Shown here: positions 27,500-36,490 of the stretch, piece by piece | Layout: each line of letters begins with the position of its first letter | How positions within the stretch are numbered: the stretch's first letter is position 1 | NCBI RefSeq assembly: GCF_000422905.1 | Contig: NZ_AUGY01000008.1 | Span: forward strand, 108,783-172,782 | Origin: Paenibacillus alginolyticus DSM 5050 = NBRC 15375 | GTDB lineage: Bacteria > Bacillota > Bacilli > Paenibacillales > NBRC-103111 | DNA length: 64,000 nucleotides | Direction: 5' to 3' | Notes under the pieces: generated by a model | Database searches by the model: none | Told to the model about the DNA's origin: nothing | What the model saw: only the letters and a program-made list of their open reading frames with translations | Program-made: the position numbers and the translations under genes

Positions 27500-28618
27500 T
27501 TGCAGATAAGTAAAATTGAAACATTTCCACTCTTCTTTGTTCTTCCCAAACCGTATGGGGATGCCAATGGCATGAAAGCGTACAGAACCTGTTATCTGAT
27601 CCGGATAACGACCGATACCGGTGTGGAAGGTTGGGGCGAATGCATTGATTGGCTGCCAACCTTGCATAAAAGCTTTCAAGAGCGAATCATCCCTTTTTTG
27701 ATTGGTAAATCCGTATCTGATAGAATCAACCTAGTTCGGAATTTGAAAAAATGGCATTCCTGCTCGTCTGCGGCCGTAAGTATGGCATTGACAGAGATTA
27801 TGGCCAAAACATGCGGTGTATCCGTGTGTGACCTTTGGGGAGGCAAGTTTCGAGAAAAAGTACCCGTATATGCCTCGTTTCAGTCCTATTCAGAAGAAGC
27901 AAATTGGCAAAAGCATTCTCTAAGAGCAATTGAGCAGGCAATCAATAAAGGATATGATAAAATCAAAGTAAAAATTGGTGGGAAATCCATCTCCGAGGAC
28001 CAACAGCATATCGTTTTGGTTCAGTCTTTGTTACAAGGAAAGATTGATTTGGCGTTGGATGCTAATCAAAGTTATGACGTAACTGCTATTTTACGCTGGC
28101 AGTCTCTTATTGATACTTGGTCTAATCTTCTATGGTTGGAAGAGCCGCTGGAGATCAGACACATTGCCGAATACGCATTGCTGAGAAACCGCTTGTCTGT
28201 TCCATTGGCCGGCGGTGAGAATATTGAAAAAGCAGCAGATTTTATCCCTTTTTTAAGTCAGCATGCTTTGGATTTTATCACTCCGGACCCTCAGCATATA
28301 ACTGGGATAGATGGTTACAGGGAAACGTTAAATCTTGCCAGAAGTTTTGGCATTCGCGTAACGCCACATACCTATGACGGTGCGTTATCACGCCTATACG
28401 CCATTTTCGCTCATGCTAGCTTGGAACCTTGGGGCAAAATGGATAAAGATACAATCGAACCTCTGGAATGGGACGTAATGGATAATCCTTTTACTAAATT
28501 GATCCCGATTCATCCTTCGAACGGGGAAGTTGCCGTTCCATCTGGTCGTGGAATCGGGCTCGAAATTGATATGGAAATGCTTACCTTTTATCAATGGGAT
28601 GGGAACAATTATAGATAA
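27500..28618 (+). CDS. Enolase-superfamily enzyme (mandelate racemase/muconate lactonizing type)
   Basis: 372 residues. N-terminal capping domain, then a barrel with a KIKVKIGG lysine pair, metal ligands in LALDANQSYD (D), WLEEPLE (E) and AGGENI (E), and a late HTYDGALSR histidine. This set suggests the galactarate/mandelate racemase side of the family, acting on a sugar acid by proton abstraction. TTG start with a G-rich stretch 9 nt upstream. It stands alone; no sugar-acid operon surrounds it, so the substrate is open. Confidence 0.8.
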   Translation: MQISKIETFPLFFVLPKPYGDANGMKAYRTCYLIRITTDTGVEGWGECIDWLPTLHKSFQERIIPFLIGKSVSDRINLVRNLKKWHSCSSAAVSMALTEIMAKTCGVSVCDLWGGKFREKVPVYASFQSYSEEANWQKHSLRAIEQAINKGYDKIKVKIGGKSISEDQQHIVLVQSLLQGKIDLALDANQSYDVTAILRWQSLIDTWSNLLWLEEPLEIRHIAEYALLRNRLSVPLAGGENIEKAADFIPFLSQHALDFITPDPQHITGIDGYRETLNLARSFGIRVTPHTYDGALSRLYAIFAHASLEPWGKMDKDTIEPLEWDVMDNPFTKLIPIHPSNGEVAVPSGRGIGLEIDMEMLTFYQWDGNNYR

Positions 28619-28740
28619 ATCCAAATGTCCCTACTGGAATATGAGTGGTAAATGCCGTGTTGATTAGCAGCAGCTGATTTCCTCTTAGTGGTTTATATCT
28701 GTACTGAAAACCCCACAATGGTGTTAGGAGGGGATAAGTC

Positions 28741-29646
28741 ATGCTATTTACAGAGATAAAGCCAATGATCGTCAGTATCGGTAAAGAAGCTTTTGATGAC
28801 GAGAATTATATATTTGAACCCAAATGGGACGGATGGCGAATCCTCATACATAAGCAGGGGAGTCGAATTGAAGCTTTTACACGTAACGGCATGTTGGTTT
28901 CCAGCAAATTCCCGGAATTAAAGGAAGCAGCAGCGGCAATCAAGGCGCATACGGCGATTTTTGACTGTGAGGGGATCGTTTTACGCGGCGGCAGACCGGT
29001 ATTCGATGATTTTTCTTATCGCGGCCGGTTGAGTGTTTCCGCAAGGATTAATCGCGCTGTAAACACACATCCCATAACATTCGTAGTATTTGATGTTCTT
29101 TACACGAATAGAGATCACTTGGATGAATCGTTGATGCAGCGAAAACAGCGGCTAGGCGACATCGTCGATTCTACTTATGTTATCATGCCTACTATGTTCA
29201 TAGATGGACAAGGTAAGGCGCTATTTGAGTTAATGAAAGAACGGAATATGGAAGGTATTGTAGCGAAGCGGAAAGATTCCAAATATCAACTGGATACCAA
29301 GAGTAACGACTGGCTGAAAGTGAAATATTTTAAATCGATTGATGTAGTTATTTTGGGGTATAGAGCGAATCCCTTTGGTCTTGTAATCGGCTTGAATTTC
29401 AGAACGGTGAAGAATAAGCCGGTTGGTGTGGTTGAGTTTGGTTTTCTGCAAGAAGATAAGATCATGTTTTTAGCGTTAGCAAAGCAATTGAACACATTCA
29501 TGGAAGACAAAACGCAGTGGATCGAACCCCGCTTGTGCTGCCGGATTGACTATTTGGAGCGAACTGACACGCATCAACTAAGGACTACGGTGTTTCGTGG
29601 TTTCTTACCGGATAAGAAGCCTGAGGCTTGTAAATGGGAATCTTAA
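28741..29646 (+). CDS. ATP-dependent DNA ligase
   Basis: 301 residues. Nucleotidyltransferase domain with the adenylated lysine in EPKWDGWRI, FDCEGIVLRGG (motif III region), EGIVAKRKDSKY (motif IV), WLKVKYF (motif V), then an OB-fold. This is the short ligase/LigD-ligase-domain type used in bacterial end joining, often with Ku; no ku gene is visible in the window. ATG after AGGAGGGG. Followed by a strong terminator. Confidence 0.88.
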   Translation: MLFTEIKPMIVSIGKEAFDDENYIFEPKWDGWRILIHKQGSRIEAFTRNGMLVSSKFPELKEAAAAIKAHTAIFDCEGIVLRGGRPVFDDFSYRGRLSVSARINRAVNTHPITFVVFDVLYTNRDHLDESLMQRKQRLGDIVDSTYVIMPTMFIDGQGKALFELMKERNMEGIVAKRKDSKYQLDTKSNDWLKVKYFKSIDVVILGYRANPFGLVIGLNFRTVKNKPVGVVEFGFLQEDKIMFLALAKQLNTFMEDKTQWIEPRLCCRIDYLERTDTHQLRTTVFRGFLPDKKPEACKWES

Positions 29647-29650
29647 AGCT

Positions 29651-29678
29651 TAATGCCCGCTGACAGCAGCGGGCATTA
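29651..29678. terminator. Terminator after the DNA ligase gene
   Basis: TAATGCCCGCTG pairs perfectly with CAGCGGGCATTA (12 bp, 4-nt loop). It may serve both the ligase gene and the convergent spore-surface-like gene. Confidence 0.88.
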
Positions 29679-29728
29679 TATATATTTCCTTGTAAACTTA
29701 TCTCCTTCTTCATTTTCTAATAAATTTC

Positions 29729-30162
29729 TCACAATTCAGTTGTTGTACCTGCTGCAGCTATTCCACTAAAGTTTGCAGCTCCTAAAGTAGCATTACTTGT
29801 TGAATCAATAGTGGCCGTGTACCGTATTTGCCTTGTCCTGCTACAATTTCAGGTGGAAAATCAACTGCACTGAATCCAAATGTATATGTGGTTAGGTTAA
29901 CGTTTAGAAAACTAGTCACGAGTATGGATGTTGTTAAATCTCTAAAAACTCTAATTGTCAGAGTTTCACCGCCTTCTAAACCGGAAATTTTTGCGTATCC
30001 ATTTAGATTCACGCGGATGTCTCCTAAATTTTCTGGTAAAACTCCGGTAGTTTGAATTCCGATGTCTCCAAATAAAATTCCAGGAAAAGCAGGGATAACA
30101 GAAGTATTAGCATCATCTGCACTTTGACTTGAAATTCTCATATCTATAAATTGCATTGTCAA
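29729..30162 (-). pseudogene. Spore-surface-like beta-rich protein, one-base frameshift near the C-terminus
   Basis: Starts at a TTG (30162) 8 nt after AGAGG. The product has alternating Thr/Ile/Val strands (ETLTIRVFRD, VNLTTYTFGFSAVDFPPEIV), as in Bacillus exosporium and spore-surface jelly-roll proteins, with no signal peptide. After VAGQGKYG the frame leads to an early stop at 29782; shifting by one base near 29818 gives a sensible end, YTATIDSTSNATLGAANFSG, finishing at 29729. I infer a single-base indel, real or a sequencing error. Family assignment is tentative. Confidence 0.5.
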
Positions 30163-30307
30163 AAATATCACCTCTCTTACTACTAATCTAGTATATGCTT
30201 GGGAGTGATCAATGTTTGGATTTTTATAAAGTATGATAAAATAAGTTCAAGACCCAATTAAGAATTGTTAGGATATCACTTACAATTAACCAAAGAGGAG
30301 CGATTTT

Positions 30308-30997
30308 ATGAACATTATTTTTCATGGACAAAGCTGTGTTGAGATTCGATTAAAGGACCATACGCTCATCATTGATCCCTTCTTGAACCATAACCCTCTA
30401 GCCACTGCAAAACCGGAGGATATTAAGGCCGATTACATACTTGTCACACATGGTCATGCCGATCATTTAGGTGATTCACTAGAGATTGCTAAACGCAACG
30501 AAGCCACGATTATTGCACCCAATGATTTGGGAAGGTACTTGTCTTTCCAAGGGGCAAAAACCCACGGAATGGGGATCGGCGGAGAATATCAGTTTCCTTT
30601 TGGTAAAGTAAAAATGACACTGGCGCTGCACGATTCTTCCTATAACCCTCCGGGAAGTAAAGAAAATATTTATACAGGGATGGCTAGTGGATTCCTCATT
30701 ACAGTTGAGGGGAAAACGATTTACCATGCAGGGGACACGGGCCTTTTTGGAGATATGCAATTGCTGGGCAAATTAAATGCGATCGATCTTGCCTTCCTTC
30801 CAATTGGTGACAACTATACCATGGGCCCCCGCGACGCTGTTATCGCTGCTCAATTTTTACAAGCAAAAATGGTCGTTCCGATGCACTACAACACATTTCC
30901 TCTCATTAAGCAGGATCCGACGGCTTTTGTTGAGAGTTTGGCTGCTGAGGGAATTAAGGGTGTTGTCCTGGAACCTGGTCAAAGTCTATCATTCTAA
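30308..30997 (+). CDS. UPF0173 metal-dependent hydrolase (YtkL-like metallo-beta-lactamase fold)
   Basis: 229 residues. The metal-binding THGHADHLGD is preceded by LIIDPFLNHNP; further ligands lie in YHAGDTGLFGDM and MHYNTFP. This is the standard UPF0173 layout and length; the physiological substrate is not known. ATG after AGAGGAG. The Dabb-domain gene starts 30 nt downstream on the same strand, followed by the phosphoesterase, probably one operon. Confidence 0.9.
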   Translation: MNIIFHGQSCVEIRLKDHTLIIDPFLNHNPLATAKPEDIKADYILVTHGHADHLGDSLEIAKRNEATIIAPNDLGRYLSFQGAKTHGMGIGGEYQFPFGKVKMTLALHDSSYNPPGSKENIYTGMASGFLITVEGKTIYHAGDTGLFGDMQLLGKLNAIDLAFLPIGDNYTMGPRDAVIAAQFLQAKMVVPMHYNTFPLIKQDPTAFVESLAAEGIKGVVLEPGQSLSF

Positions 30998-31026
30998 ATT
31001 AATCTTAATAGGAGGCTTTTTTAGCC

Positions 31027-31335
31027 ATGATGTTCGAGCACCTGGTTTCGTTCAAATTTAAAGAGAATTTAGATCCACAGAAGGAAAAGGAATTGCTTGA
31101 AACCTTATGGTCTTTTAAAAATAAGATCCCAGGGATTGTCGATTTATCGGCCGGCGTCAATGTGACAGAAGAAACAGACAATGTGCAAGGATACACGTTA
31201 GGGCTTCGTGTGACTTTTGAAGATCAAGAATCTTTGCGACAATACGGACCTCATCCGTTGCACCAGCAATTCGTGAAATCATTAGAGGGAATTATAGAGA
31301 ATGTCATTGTAATTGACTTCCCAATCGTAAAGTGA
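31027..31335 (+). CDS. Dabb (stress-responsive alpha/beta-barrel) domain protein
   Basis: 102 residues, one complete ferredoxin-like dimeric barrel domain: starts MFEHLVSFKF, middle KIPGIVDLSAGVNVT, end YGPHPLHQQFVKSLEG. Such small proteins are common and mostly uncharacterised. AGGAGG lies upstream. The stop codon is within 25 nt of the next gene's start, so the two are co-transcribed. Confidence 0.85.
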   Translation: MMFEHLVSFKFKENLDPQKEKELLETLWSFKNKIPGIVDLSAGVNVTEETDNVQGYTLGLRVTFEDQESLRQYGPHPLHQQFVKSLEGIIENVIVIDFPIVK

Positions 31336-31358
31336 GTGATAAACTGGGGGGAAATCGA

Positions 31359-32081
31359 GTGAAATTAGCTTTTATTTCAGATATACATGGGAATTCAATC
31401 GCTCTGGAAGCTGTTCTGGAGGATATCAGGAAGAAACAGATTGACCGTGTTTATGTACTGGGTGATCTTTGTTATCGTGGACCGGATCCCAAACGATCTC
31501 TTGCATTGGTCCGTTCTTTAGACACACAGGTCATAAAAGGGAATGCAGATGAATGGGTTGTGCGCGGCGTAAATCAAGGGGAAGTCCCGGAACAGGCCGT
31601 TGAAATGATGAGGGCGGAACGGGAGTGGACGGTTGCGCAATTGGACGAGCAGGATATCGAATATTTGGCAAGTCTGCCGACTGAAATGAAACTTGAGATA
31701 GAAGGTATCTCTATTCATGCGTTCCATGCGACACCAAGCAGCTTGTTCGAAATCGTACTTCCCAGCGCTGGCGATGAGGTGCTGAAGTCTAAGCTTATGT
31801 CCGCGTCGGATGCTGATATCTTCATTTATGCTCATATCCACAAGCCATTCATCCGATATATGGAAGGTAAAATACTTCTAAACATCGGAAGTGTAGGTCT
31901 GCCATTTGACGGTATGCCTAAAGCTGCCTATGCCATTGTAGAAATCGAAAATGGACAAATTCGAACATCGATTGAACGTGTTCCATATCGGATTGAAGAC
32001 GTGGTCAAGCAATATGAAGAAGTCCAGTACCCGAACGCAGAAATGATGTCAAAAATTGTTCGAAACGGCCTTGTAAAATAA
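31359..32081 (+). CDS. Metallophosphoesterase (YfcE/calcineurin-like)
   Basis: 240 residues. Motifs of the family in order: FISDIHGNSIALEAVL (D, H), LGDLCYRGPDP (D), GNADEW (N), HAFHATP (H), and IFIYAHIHKPF (H..H). Cytosolic phosphodiesterase or phosphatase of unknown substrate. GTG start at 31359 with GGGGGGAA 8 nt before it; an earlier GTG at 31332 overlaps the previous stop. Ends 6 nt from the convergent Xre regulator. Confidence 0.85.
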   Translation: MKLAFISDIHGNSIALEAVLEDIRKKQIDRVYVLGDLCYRGPDPKRSLALVRSLDTQVIKGNADEWVVRGVNQGEVPEQAVEMMRAEREWTVAQLDEQDIEYLASLPTEMKLEIEGISIHAFHATPSSLFEIVLPSAGDEVLKSKLMSASDADIFIYAHIHKPFIRYMEGKILLNIGSVGLPFDGMPKAAYAIVEIENGQIRTSIERVPYRIEDVVKQYEEVQYPNAEMMSKIVRNGLVK

Positions 32082-32087
32082 GATGAA

Positions 32088-32477
32088 TCATTGACCGTCG
32101 GATTTATTCGTCTGACGGTCTTTCCAAAATAAGACGGTCAGCATACGCTCGACCCATTCTTTATCTTCGGCCGTAAGTACAAAACCATCAAACATGAGCT
32201 CATTCTCACGGAGAAATCGTCGCAAATTGACGGGATTGCTTTGAAATTGTTGATCCGAGGGAGAAGACTCCAGATAGCCAGCGATATCCATCAGTTCGGA
32301 ATAGGAAGTGTTAAGCCCTTCAGACAGCTTCATCAATACTTCCGGTGAAGGTATGCCGCGATTCCCGTTTTCTAGTTGGGAAATATAAGCTGCTGAGACT
32401 CCTGAACGGTCGGCCAGCTCACGGATGGTGAAGCCTTTTAATTTGCGCATATCTTTTAATTTATCGTAGAAATACAT
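32088..32477 (-). CDS. Xre-family (cro/cI-type) transcriptional regulator
   Basis: 129 residues from ATG 32477, which has GAGGGTGAG upstream. The N-terminal helix-turn-helix (LKDMRKLKGFTIRELADRSGVSAAYISQLENGNRGIPSPEVLMKLSE) is followed by a C-terminal part with YSELMDIAGYLE and VERMLTVLFW. Divergent from a second small Xre gene across a 180-bp region that contains an inverted-repeat operator, so autoregulation is likely. Confidence 0.85.
   Translation of the reverse strand: MYFYDKLKDMRKLKGFTIRELADRSGVSAAYISQLENGNRGIPSPEVLMKLSEGLNTSYSELMDIAGYLESSPSDQQFQSNPVNLRRFLRENELMFDGFVLTAEDKEWVERMLTVLFWKDRQTNKSDGQ
32093..32125 (+). terminator. Terminator hairpin after the phosphoesterase gene
   Basis: GACCGTC (32093-32099) pairs with GACGGTC (32114-32120), then TTTCC. 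It overlaps the last codons of the convergent regulator gene. Confidence 0.6.
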
Positions 32478-32512
32478 AGACCCGCACTCACCCTCGCTAA
32501 CAAAAGTAAACA

Positions 32513-32545
32513 TTAGTAAACGATATAATAGTAGCAGTTTACTAA
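32513..32545. promoter_or_regulatory. Inverted-repeat operator between the two Xre genes
   Basis: TTAGTAAAC (32513-32521) is mirrored by GTTTACTAA (32537-32545), with TATAAT-like sequence between the arms; a further AGTAAAC half-site lies just upstream (about 32505-32511) and a GTAAACA near 32598. Typical of cI-like regulator binding; probably the site of the flanking Xre protein. Confidence 0.65.
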
Positions 32546-32611
32546 AGTAATTACAATCAGAGAAACCGTAAAAATTGATCCGCATTAGGTTACTTATGTA
32601 AACAAAAATGG

Positions 32612-32639
32612 TTGCATAAGTAAAATTTAATGGTATAAT
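32612..32639 (+). promoter_or_regulatory. Sigma-A-type promoter of the plus-strand Xre gene
   Basis: TTGCAT (32612-32617), 16 nt, TATAAT (32634-32639), followed by the gene start at 32658. Confidence 0.7.
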
Positions 32640-32657
32640 GTTAGCAAGGGGAACAAA

Positions 32658-32897
32658 ATGAGAACGGGGGTCTATGGCAGAATGAATATAAAGATCTTGG
32701 CGAAGACCGATGTTTTTATTAAAGCGAGAGTCATTAAAGGTTACTCCCAGCGAGAGTTGGCGAAGCACTCGGGTTTAAGTCATGCTTATATTAGTCTGCT
32801 TGAACGATCCATTAAATCAGTGGGCCCATCCACGGCTAAGAAATTGAGTGATTTGCTAGAAAAGGATTTGGAAGAGTTATTTCTGATTGAGATGTAG
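32658..32897 (+). CDS. Small Xre-family DNA-binding protein
   Basis: 79 residues, essentially one helix-turn-helix domain: FIKARVIKGYSQRELAKHSGLSHAYISLLERSIKSVGPSTAKKLSDLLEKDLEELF. ATG after AAGGGGA; internal ATG at 32682 is possible. Divergent partner of the 32088 regulator; followed by a terminator. The length fits plasmid- or phage-type regulators. Confidence 0.8.
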   Translation: MRTGVYGRMNIKILAKTDVFIKARVIKGYSQRELAKHSGLSHAYISLLERSIKSVGPSTAKKLSDLLEKDLEELFLIEM

Positions 32898-32922
32898 TTT
32901 TTCAATGAAGGCAGTAACAAGT

Positions 32923-32964
32923 AACAGCCATCCATGATGCGTGAAGTGCATCCTAGATGGCTGT
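32923..32964 (+). terminator. Terminator after the small Xre gene
   Basis: AACAGCCATC pairs with GATGGCTGTT; ATGATGC/GTGCATC extends the stem with mismatches. A T-rich tract follows. Confidence 0.8.
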
Positions 32965-33008
32965 TTATTTTATTGACTACTAGTTCACCTAATATTTGCT
33001 GGGGAGAT

Positions 33009-34934
33009 CGGGGGACGTTGAAACTTCAGATTCAAAACGGGCAAATCCGCAACATGTTTGACGCGAGCGAAACGATCGGGGACGAATTGCTGCAGCAAGT
33101 GCTCGGCAAAGGTGCGGACTCGCAAATGAAGAGTATCGTGGCAACCATCCAGAAGGAACAAAACGCCATCATCCGCAATGACAAAAGCCGGATGCTTATC
33201 GTACAAGGGGCGGCCGGCAGCGGTAAGACTTCCGCAGCATTGCAGCGGGTGGCGTACTTGCTGTACAAACACCGCCTGACGATCAGGGCTGATCAAATCG
33301 TTCTTTTCTCACCGAATCCGATGTTTACCAGTTATATCTCCACCGTCCTTCCGGAGCTCGGTGAAGAGAATATGCAGCAGACGACTTTTCAAGAATATCT
33401 CGACTATTGGCTAGGTTCCTCGTTACAGCCGGAGGATCCCTTTGATCAGATCGAATATGTACTGACCGCACAGGGAGCGCCGGGGTATGAGGCTCGTCTT
33501 CAGGGGATCGAGTATAAAGCTTCCGAGGCTTTCCTGCAAGCTCTGCAGAACTATGGAATGTGGTTGGGACGGGAAGGCATGCGATTCAACGGTATTCGGA
33601 TTCGGGACCGCGATTTGATTACCGCGGAGCGAATGAGAGCGAAATTTTACAGTTATGACCGTTCCCTGCCGTTGTTCAATCGTGTCGTTCTCTTGCAGGA
33701 ATGGCTGCTGAATGAACTGGCTTCGCTGGAACGAATGGAACGGGAAGCTCCTTGGGTAGAGGAAGAGTTGAATTATCTCGACACCGAGCAGTACGTGGAA
33801 GTCTTCGGAATGCTGCATAAAGAGAAGGAATTATTAGACCTTGCGGAACATTTCGCCGTAGTTCGCGAGAAAATGAGCAACAAACGCCGGGAAGATGAAG
33901 GCGACTTTGACTTCGCCCAGAGGGAGGAAGATCTGCTCCGCCGAAGGATCGTGAAAGAAAGCTTTAAACCGTTAAGGAAAAGTGTGAAGAAATTCTCGTT
34001 TGTAGATGTCAAAGGCATATATGGCCAATTGTTTGAGGGCGGAGCCGCTTATCGGGAGAAAACGAATGGGGCCGTCATCCCCCCGCTATGGCCTGAAATA
34101 TGCAGGCAAACCAAGGAAAAGCTGTTCCGGAACGAGTTGTTCCACGAGGATGCGACTCCGTATTTGTATGTAAAAGAACTGATCGAAGGCGTCCGGACGA
34201 ACACGGAAATCCGGTATGTCTTCGTTGATGAGGGTCAGGATTATTCGTCGTTTCAATATGAATATCTAAAAAAACTTTTTCCCCGTGCCCGGATGACGGT
34301 GCTCGGCGATTTCGGGCAAGCGATCTTCATGCAGGCCACAAGTTTGGACGCATCGGATTCGCCGCTGCTCCGCCTTTTCGGCGAAGCCGAAACAAGCCTT
34401 GTCCGCCTGGTACGCAGTTATCGTTCAACCAGGGAGATTGTTGAATTTACGAAATCGATGCTTCCAGGCGGAGAAGAAATTGCACCGTTTGAAAGGGGAG
34501 GCCAAAAGCCCCTTCTGACGAGACTGGACGGCGGGGAGAAGCGCGATGCGCAAATTCTGGCAGACATCGCGGCGCTCAGGGCCGAGGGCTTCGATTCCAT
34601 CGCCGTCATTACGAAGACCGCAGCCGAAAGCCGGGAGGCCCATGAATCATTACGGATTCATGGAGGCGAAGCTCTGCAGCTCATTACGAAGGAGACGCTC
34701 AATTTTGAAAAAGGAATGATGGTCATTCCCGTGTATCTCGCCAAGGGTGTCGAGTTCGATGCAGTCTTGGTCTATGATTCTTCGCCCGAAGCTTACGGCC
34801 GGGACAACGAACGCAAGCTTCTTTATACGGCGTGTACGCGGGCCATGCACCGGCTTCATCTTTACACGACGGGCGATTGGTCGCCGTTCGTGCAGGCGTT
34901 GCCTGCGAATTTGTATGAGAAAGCAACCTATTGA
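33009..34934 (+). pseudogene. HelD-like UvrD-family ATPase lacking its N-terminal domain
   Basis: Homology begins abruptly at RGTLKLQIQNGQIRNMFD and runs through the rest of HelD: Walker A VQGAAGSGKTSAALQRVAYLL, the middle insertion (about 200-390), Walker B YVFVDEGQDYSSFQ, LVRSYRSTREIVEF, and the end YTACTRAMHRLHLY. Full HelD proteins are about 750-790 residues and begin with about 190 residues that enter the RNA polymerase secondary channel; these are absent. The 5' edge abuts the terminator of the Xre gene. A TTG at 33018 with G-rich sequence before it could still start a 639-residue ATPase core. GC-rich compared with its neighbours. Confidence 0.75.
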
Positions 34935-35062
34935 CGGATCGGGGTGCCGTCGGCCGCGATAAGCAGCGCTCATGATTCAGCAAATCTTCGGGCCATCCTG
35001 TAGCCCGACCTCGACCATTAATTTCATCCATACACAGCTCGATGAGCAGAAAGCAGGGATCT

Positions 35063-35845
35063 ATGTCAACTCCTCCGCAAACAAAAACAATGGCAGCCGG
35101 CGGGGACGACTTCTCGCTGAAAGCCATTCTGCCGCCGCTCATAGCGATTATTGTCGGCATGATCATGGTTATTCTGGACAGCACCGTCGTCAATAATGCC
35201 ATTCCGAAACTCGTGGAATACTTCGACACCGACCTAAAGACGATCCAATGGAACGTCACCGGCTATACGCTGGCCTTATCCGCCGTTATCCCCCTTGCAG
35301 GCTGGATGGCTGATAAATTCGGCTCCAAGCAAATTTTCATGATTACGATCGCCCTGTTCACGATCGGCTCCGTGCTGTGCGGCATCTCGCAAACGCCGGA
35401 ACAGCTGATTATTTACCGCATCATTCAAGGCTTGGGAGGCGGTATGGTAGGCCCGATCGGGATGGCCATGGTGTTCAAGCTCGCGCCTCCAGAGCGCCGC
35501 GGATCCATCATGGGCGTACTCGGCGTCCCAATGCTGATTGCACCGGCTTTCGGTCCGGTGCTATCCGGCTGGCTGGTCGATTCTGTCAGCTGGCACTGGA
35601 TTTTCATTATCAATCTGCCGATTGGCATTATCGCCTTTATTCTCGGGTATAAATATTTGCCGAAAGTAGACCGCCATGCGGCGCCGCATCTGGACGTCAT
35701 CGGCATGTGCCTCGCGCCAATCGCCTTCTCCATGCTGGCGTACGGGGTAAGCGAAGGCGGCACCAGCTGGTTCAGGGCTTCGACGATTACGGGCTTGACC
35801 GTCGGCAGGGACAATCCGGACCCGGCGATGATGATGGATCACTAA
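35063..35845 (+). pseudogene. DHA2-type MFS multidrug transporter, C-terminal half missing
   Basis: 260 residues with the first six to seven helices of a 14-helix EmrB/QacA-type pump: motif A GWMADKFGSKQIFM, the DHA2 motif LDSTVVNNAIPKL, and IIQGLGGGMVGPIGMAM. The family continues to about 480-530 residues. Here the frame ends soon after TITGLTVG with an unrelated tail (RDNPDPAMMMDH). ATG at 35063 after AGCAGGGA. A half-transporter is unlikely to work. A terminator lies 96 nt downstream. Confidence 0.75.
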
Positions 35846-35940
35846 AAGCGGATCGGCTCCGATTCGTATGTATGCAGATAGCCTTTTTGAAATCGCGACA
35901 GATCCACCGGGATTCGCATTTGGTGATATAAGAATTTAAT

Positions 35941-35985
35941 AAAAGGCCTTGAATTTCAACGTGAGCTGAGATTCAAGGCCTTTTT
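35941..35985 (+). terminator. Terminator after the truncated MFS gene
   Basis: AAAAGGCCTTGAAT pairs with ATTCAAGGCCTTTT, ending in T5. Confidence 0.88.
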
Positions 35986-36105
35986 GTGAACTCACTACTA
36001 TCCGTAGTCAAGGGATTGGTTAGCAATTGCTTAACCGCATATTTAGGAGCAGCCGCGAGAAAAATATAGATGAGGAAAGGTTGCAAATTAAAGGAGGTTA
36101 TTCCT

Positions 36106-36177
36106 ATTAAGAATCCCTTGTACATGTGGCTAGGCAAAAAACTTGGAGTCATCTCAGTTAAGAATAGACGTAATTAG
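36106..36177 (+). CDS. Possible 23-residue peptide gene with ATT start
   Basis: A perfect ribosome site AAAGGAGG ends 8 nt before ATT AAG AAT CCC..., and the frame runs 23 codons to TAG, coding a basic peptide (KNPLYMWLGKKLGVISVKNR). No ATG, GTG or TTG is at the proper distance; the first usual start, TTG at 36118, is too far. A hairpin terminator follows at 36197. Either an AUU-initiated small gene (known for infC) or a small gene whose start was lost. The rest of 35986-36240 shows only the hairpins. Confidence 0.35.
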   Translation: MKNPLYMWLGKKLGVISVKNRRN

Positions 36178-36196
36178 CGATGAACATACAAAGGAA

Positions 36197-36231
36197 CGCC
36201 TCTATCAGCATCGTTGTGCTTAAGAGGCGTT
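36197..36231. terminator. Hairpin between the small ORF and the DUF genes
   Basis: AACGCCTCT and AGAGGCGTT form a 9-bp stem with a 17-nt loop; the following CTCTTGTTGTT is moderately T-rich. It can serve both directions. Confidence 0.65.
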
Positions 36232-36240
36232 CTCTTGTTG

Positions 36241-36489
36241 TTACCGAATGCGAGGAAAGGTAATAAAACCAAGCAGATTGATCCGTGATTTCTTACCTTT
36301 TTCTCGAACCTGGCCTATAAATTCACCAAGAAATTTCTCCCATTTCAAGCCTACTTCTTTTTTTGTGCCATCGTTCTCAAGGACACTTCTTACACTTTGG
36401 TTTAATGCAGCTTCCAGATGAGATAAAGCTTCTCGCAAATGAAAATCTATACTTTGTTCCATGTTGCCAGTATTCACCTCATTGATCAT
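36241..36489 (-). CDS. Hypothetical helical protein, last gene of the P-type ATPase cluster
   Basis: 82 residues from ATG 36489, just after the stop of the gene upstream. Mostly helical and charged (HLREALSHLEAALNQSVRSV, KWEKFLGEFIGQVREKGKK), with no membrane segment. The frame is open to 36531, but that would overlap the upstream gene. I do not recognise a family. Spacing suggests translation coupled with the DUF5132-like gene. Confidence 0.5.
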   Translation of the reverse strand: MINEVNTGNMEQSIDFHLREALSHLEAALNQSVRSVLENDGTKKEVGLKWEKFLGEFIGQVREKGKKSRINLLGFITFPRIR

Positions 36490-36490
36490 G

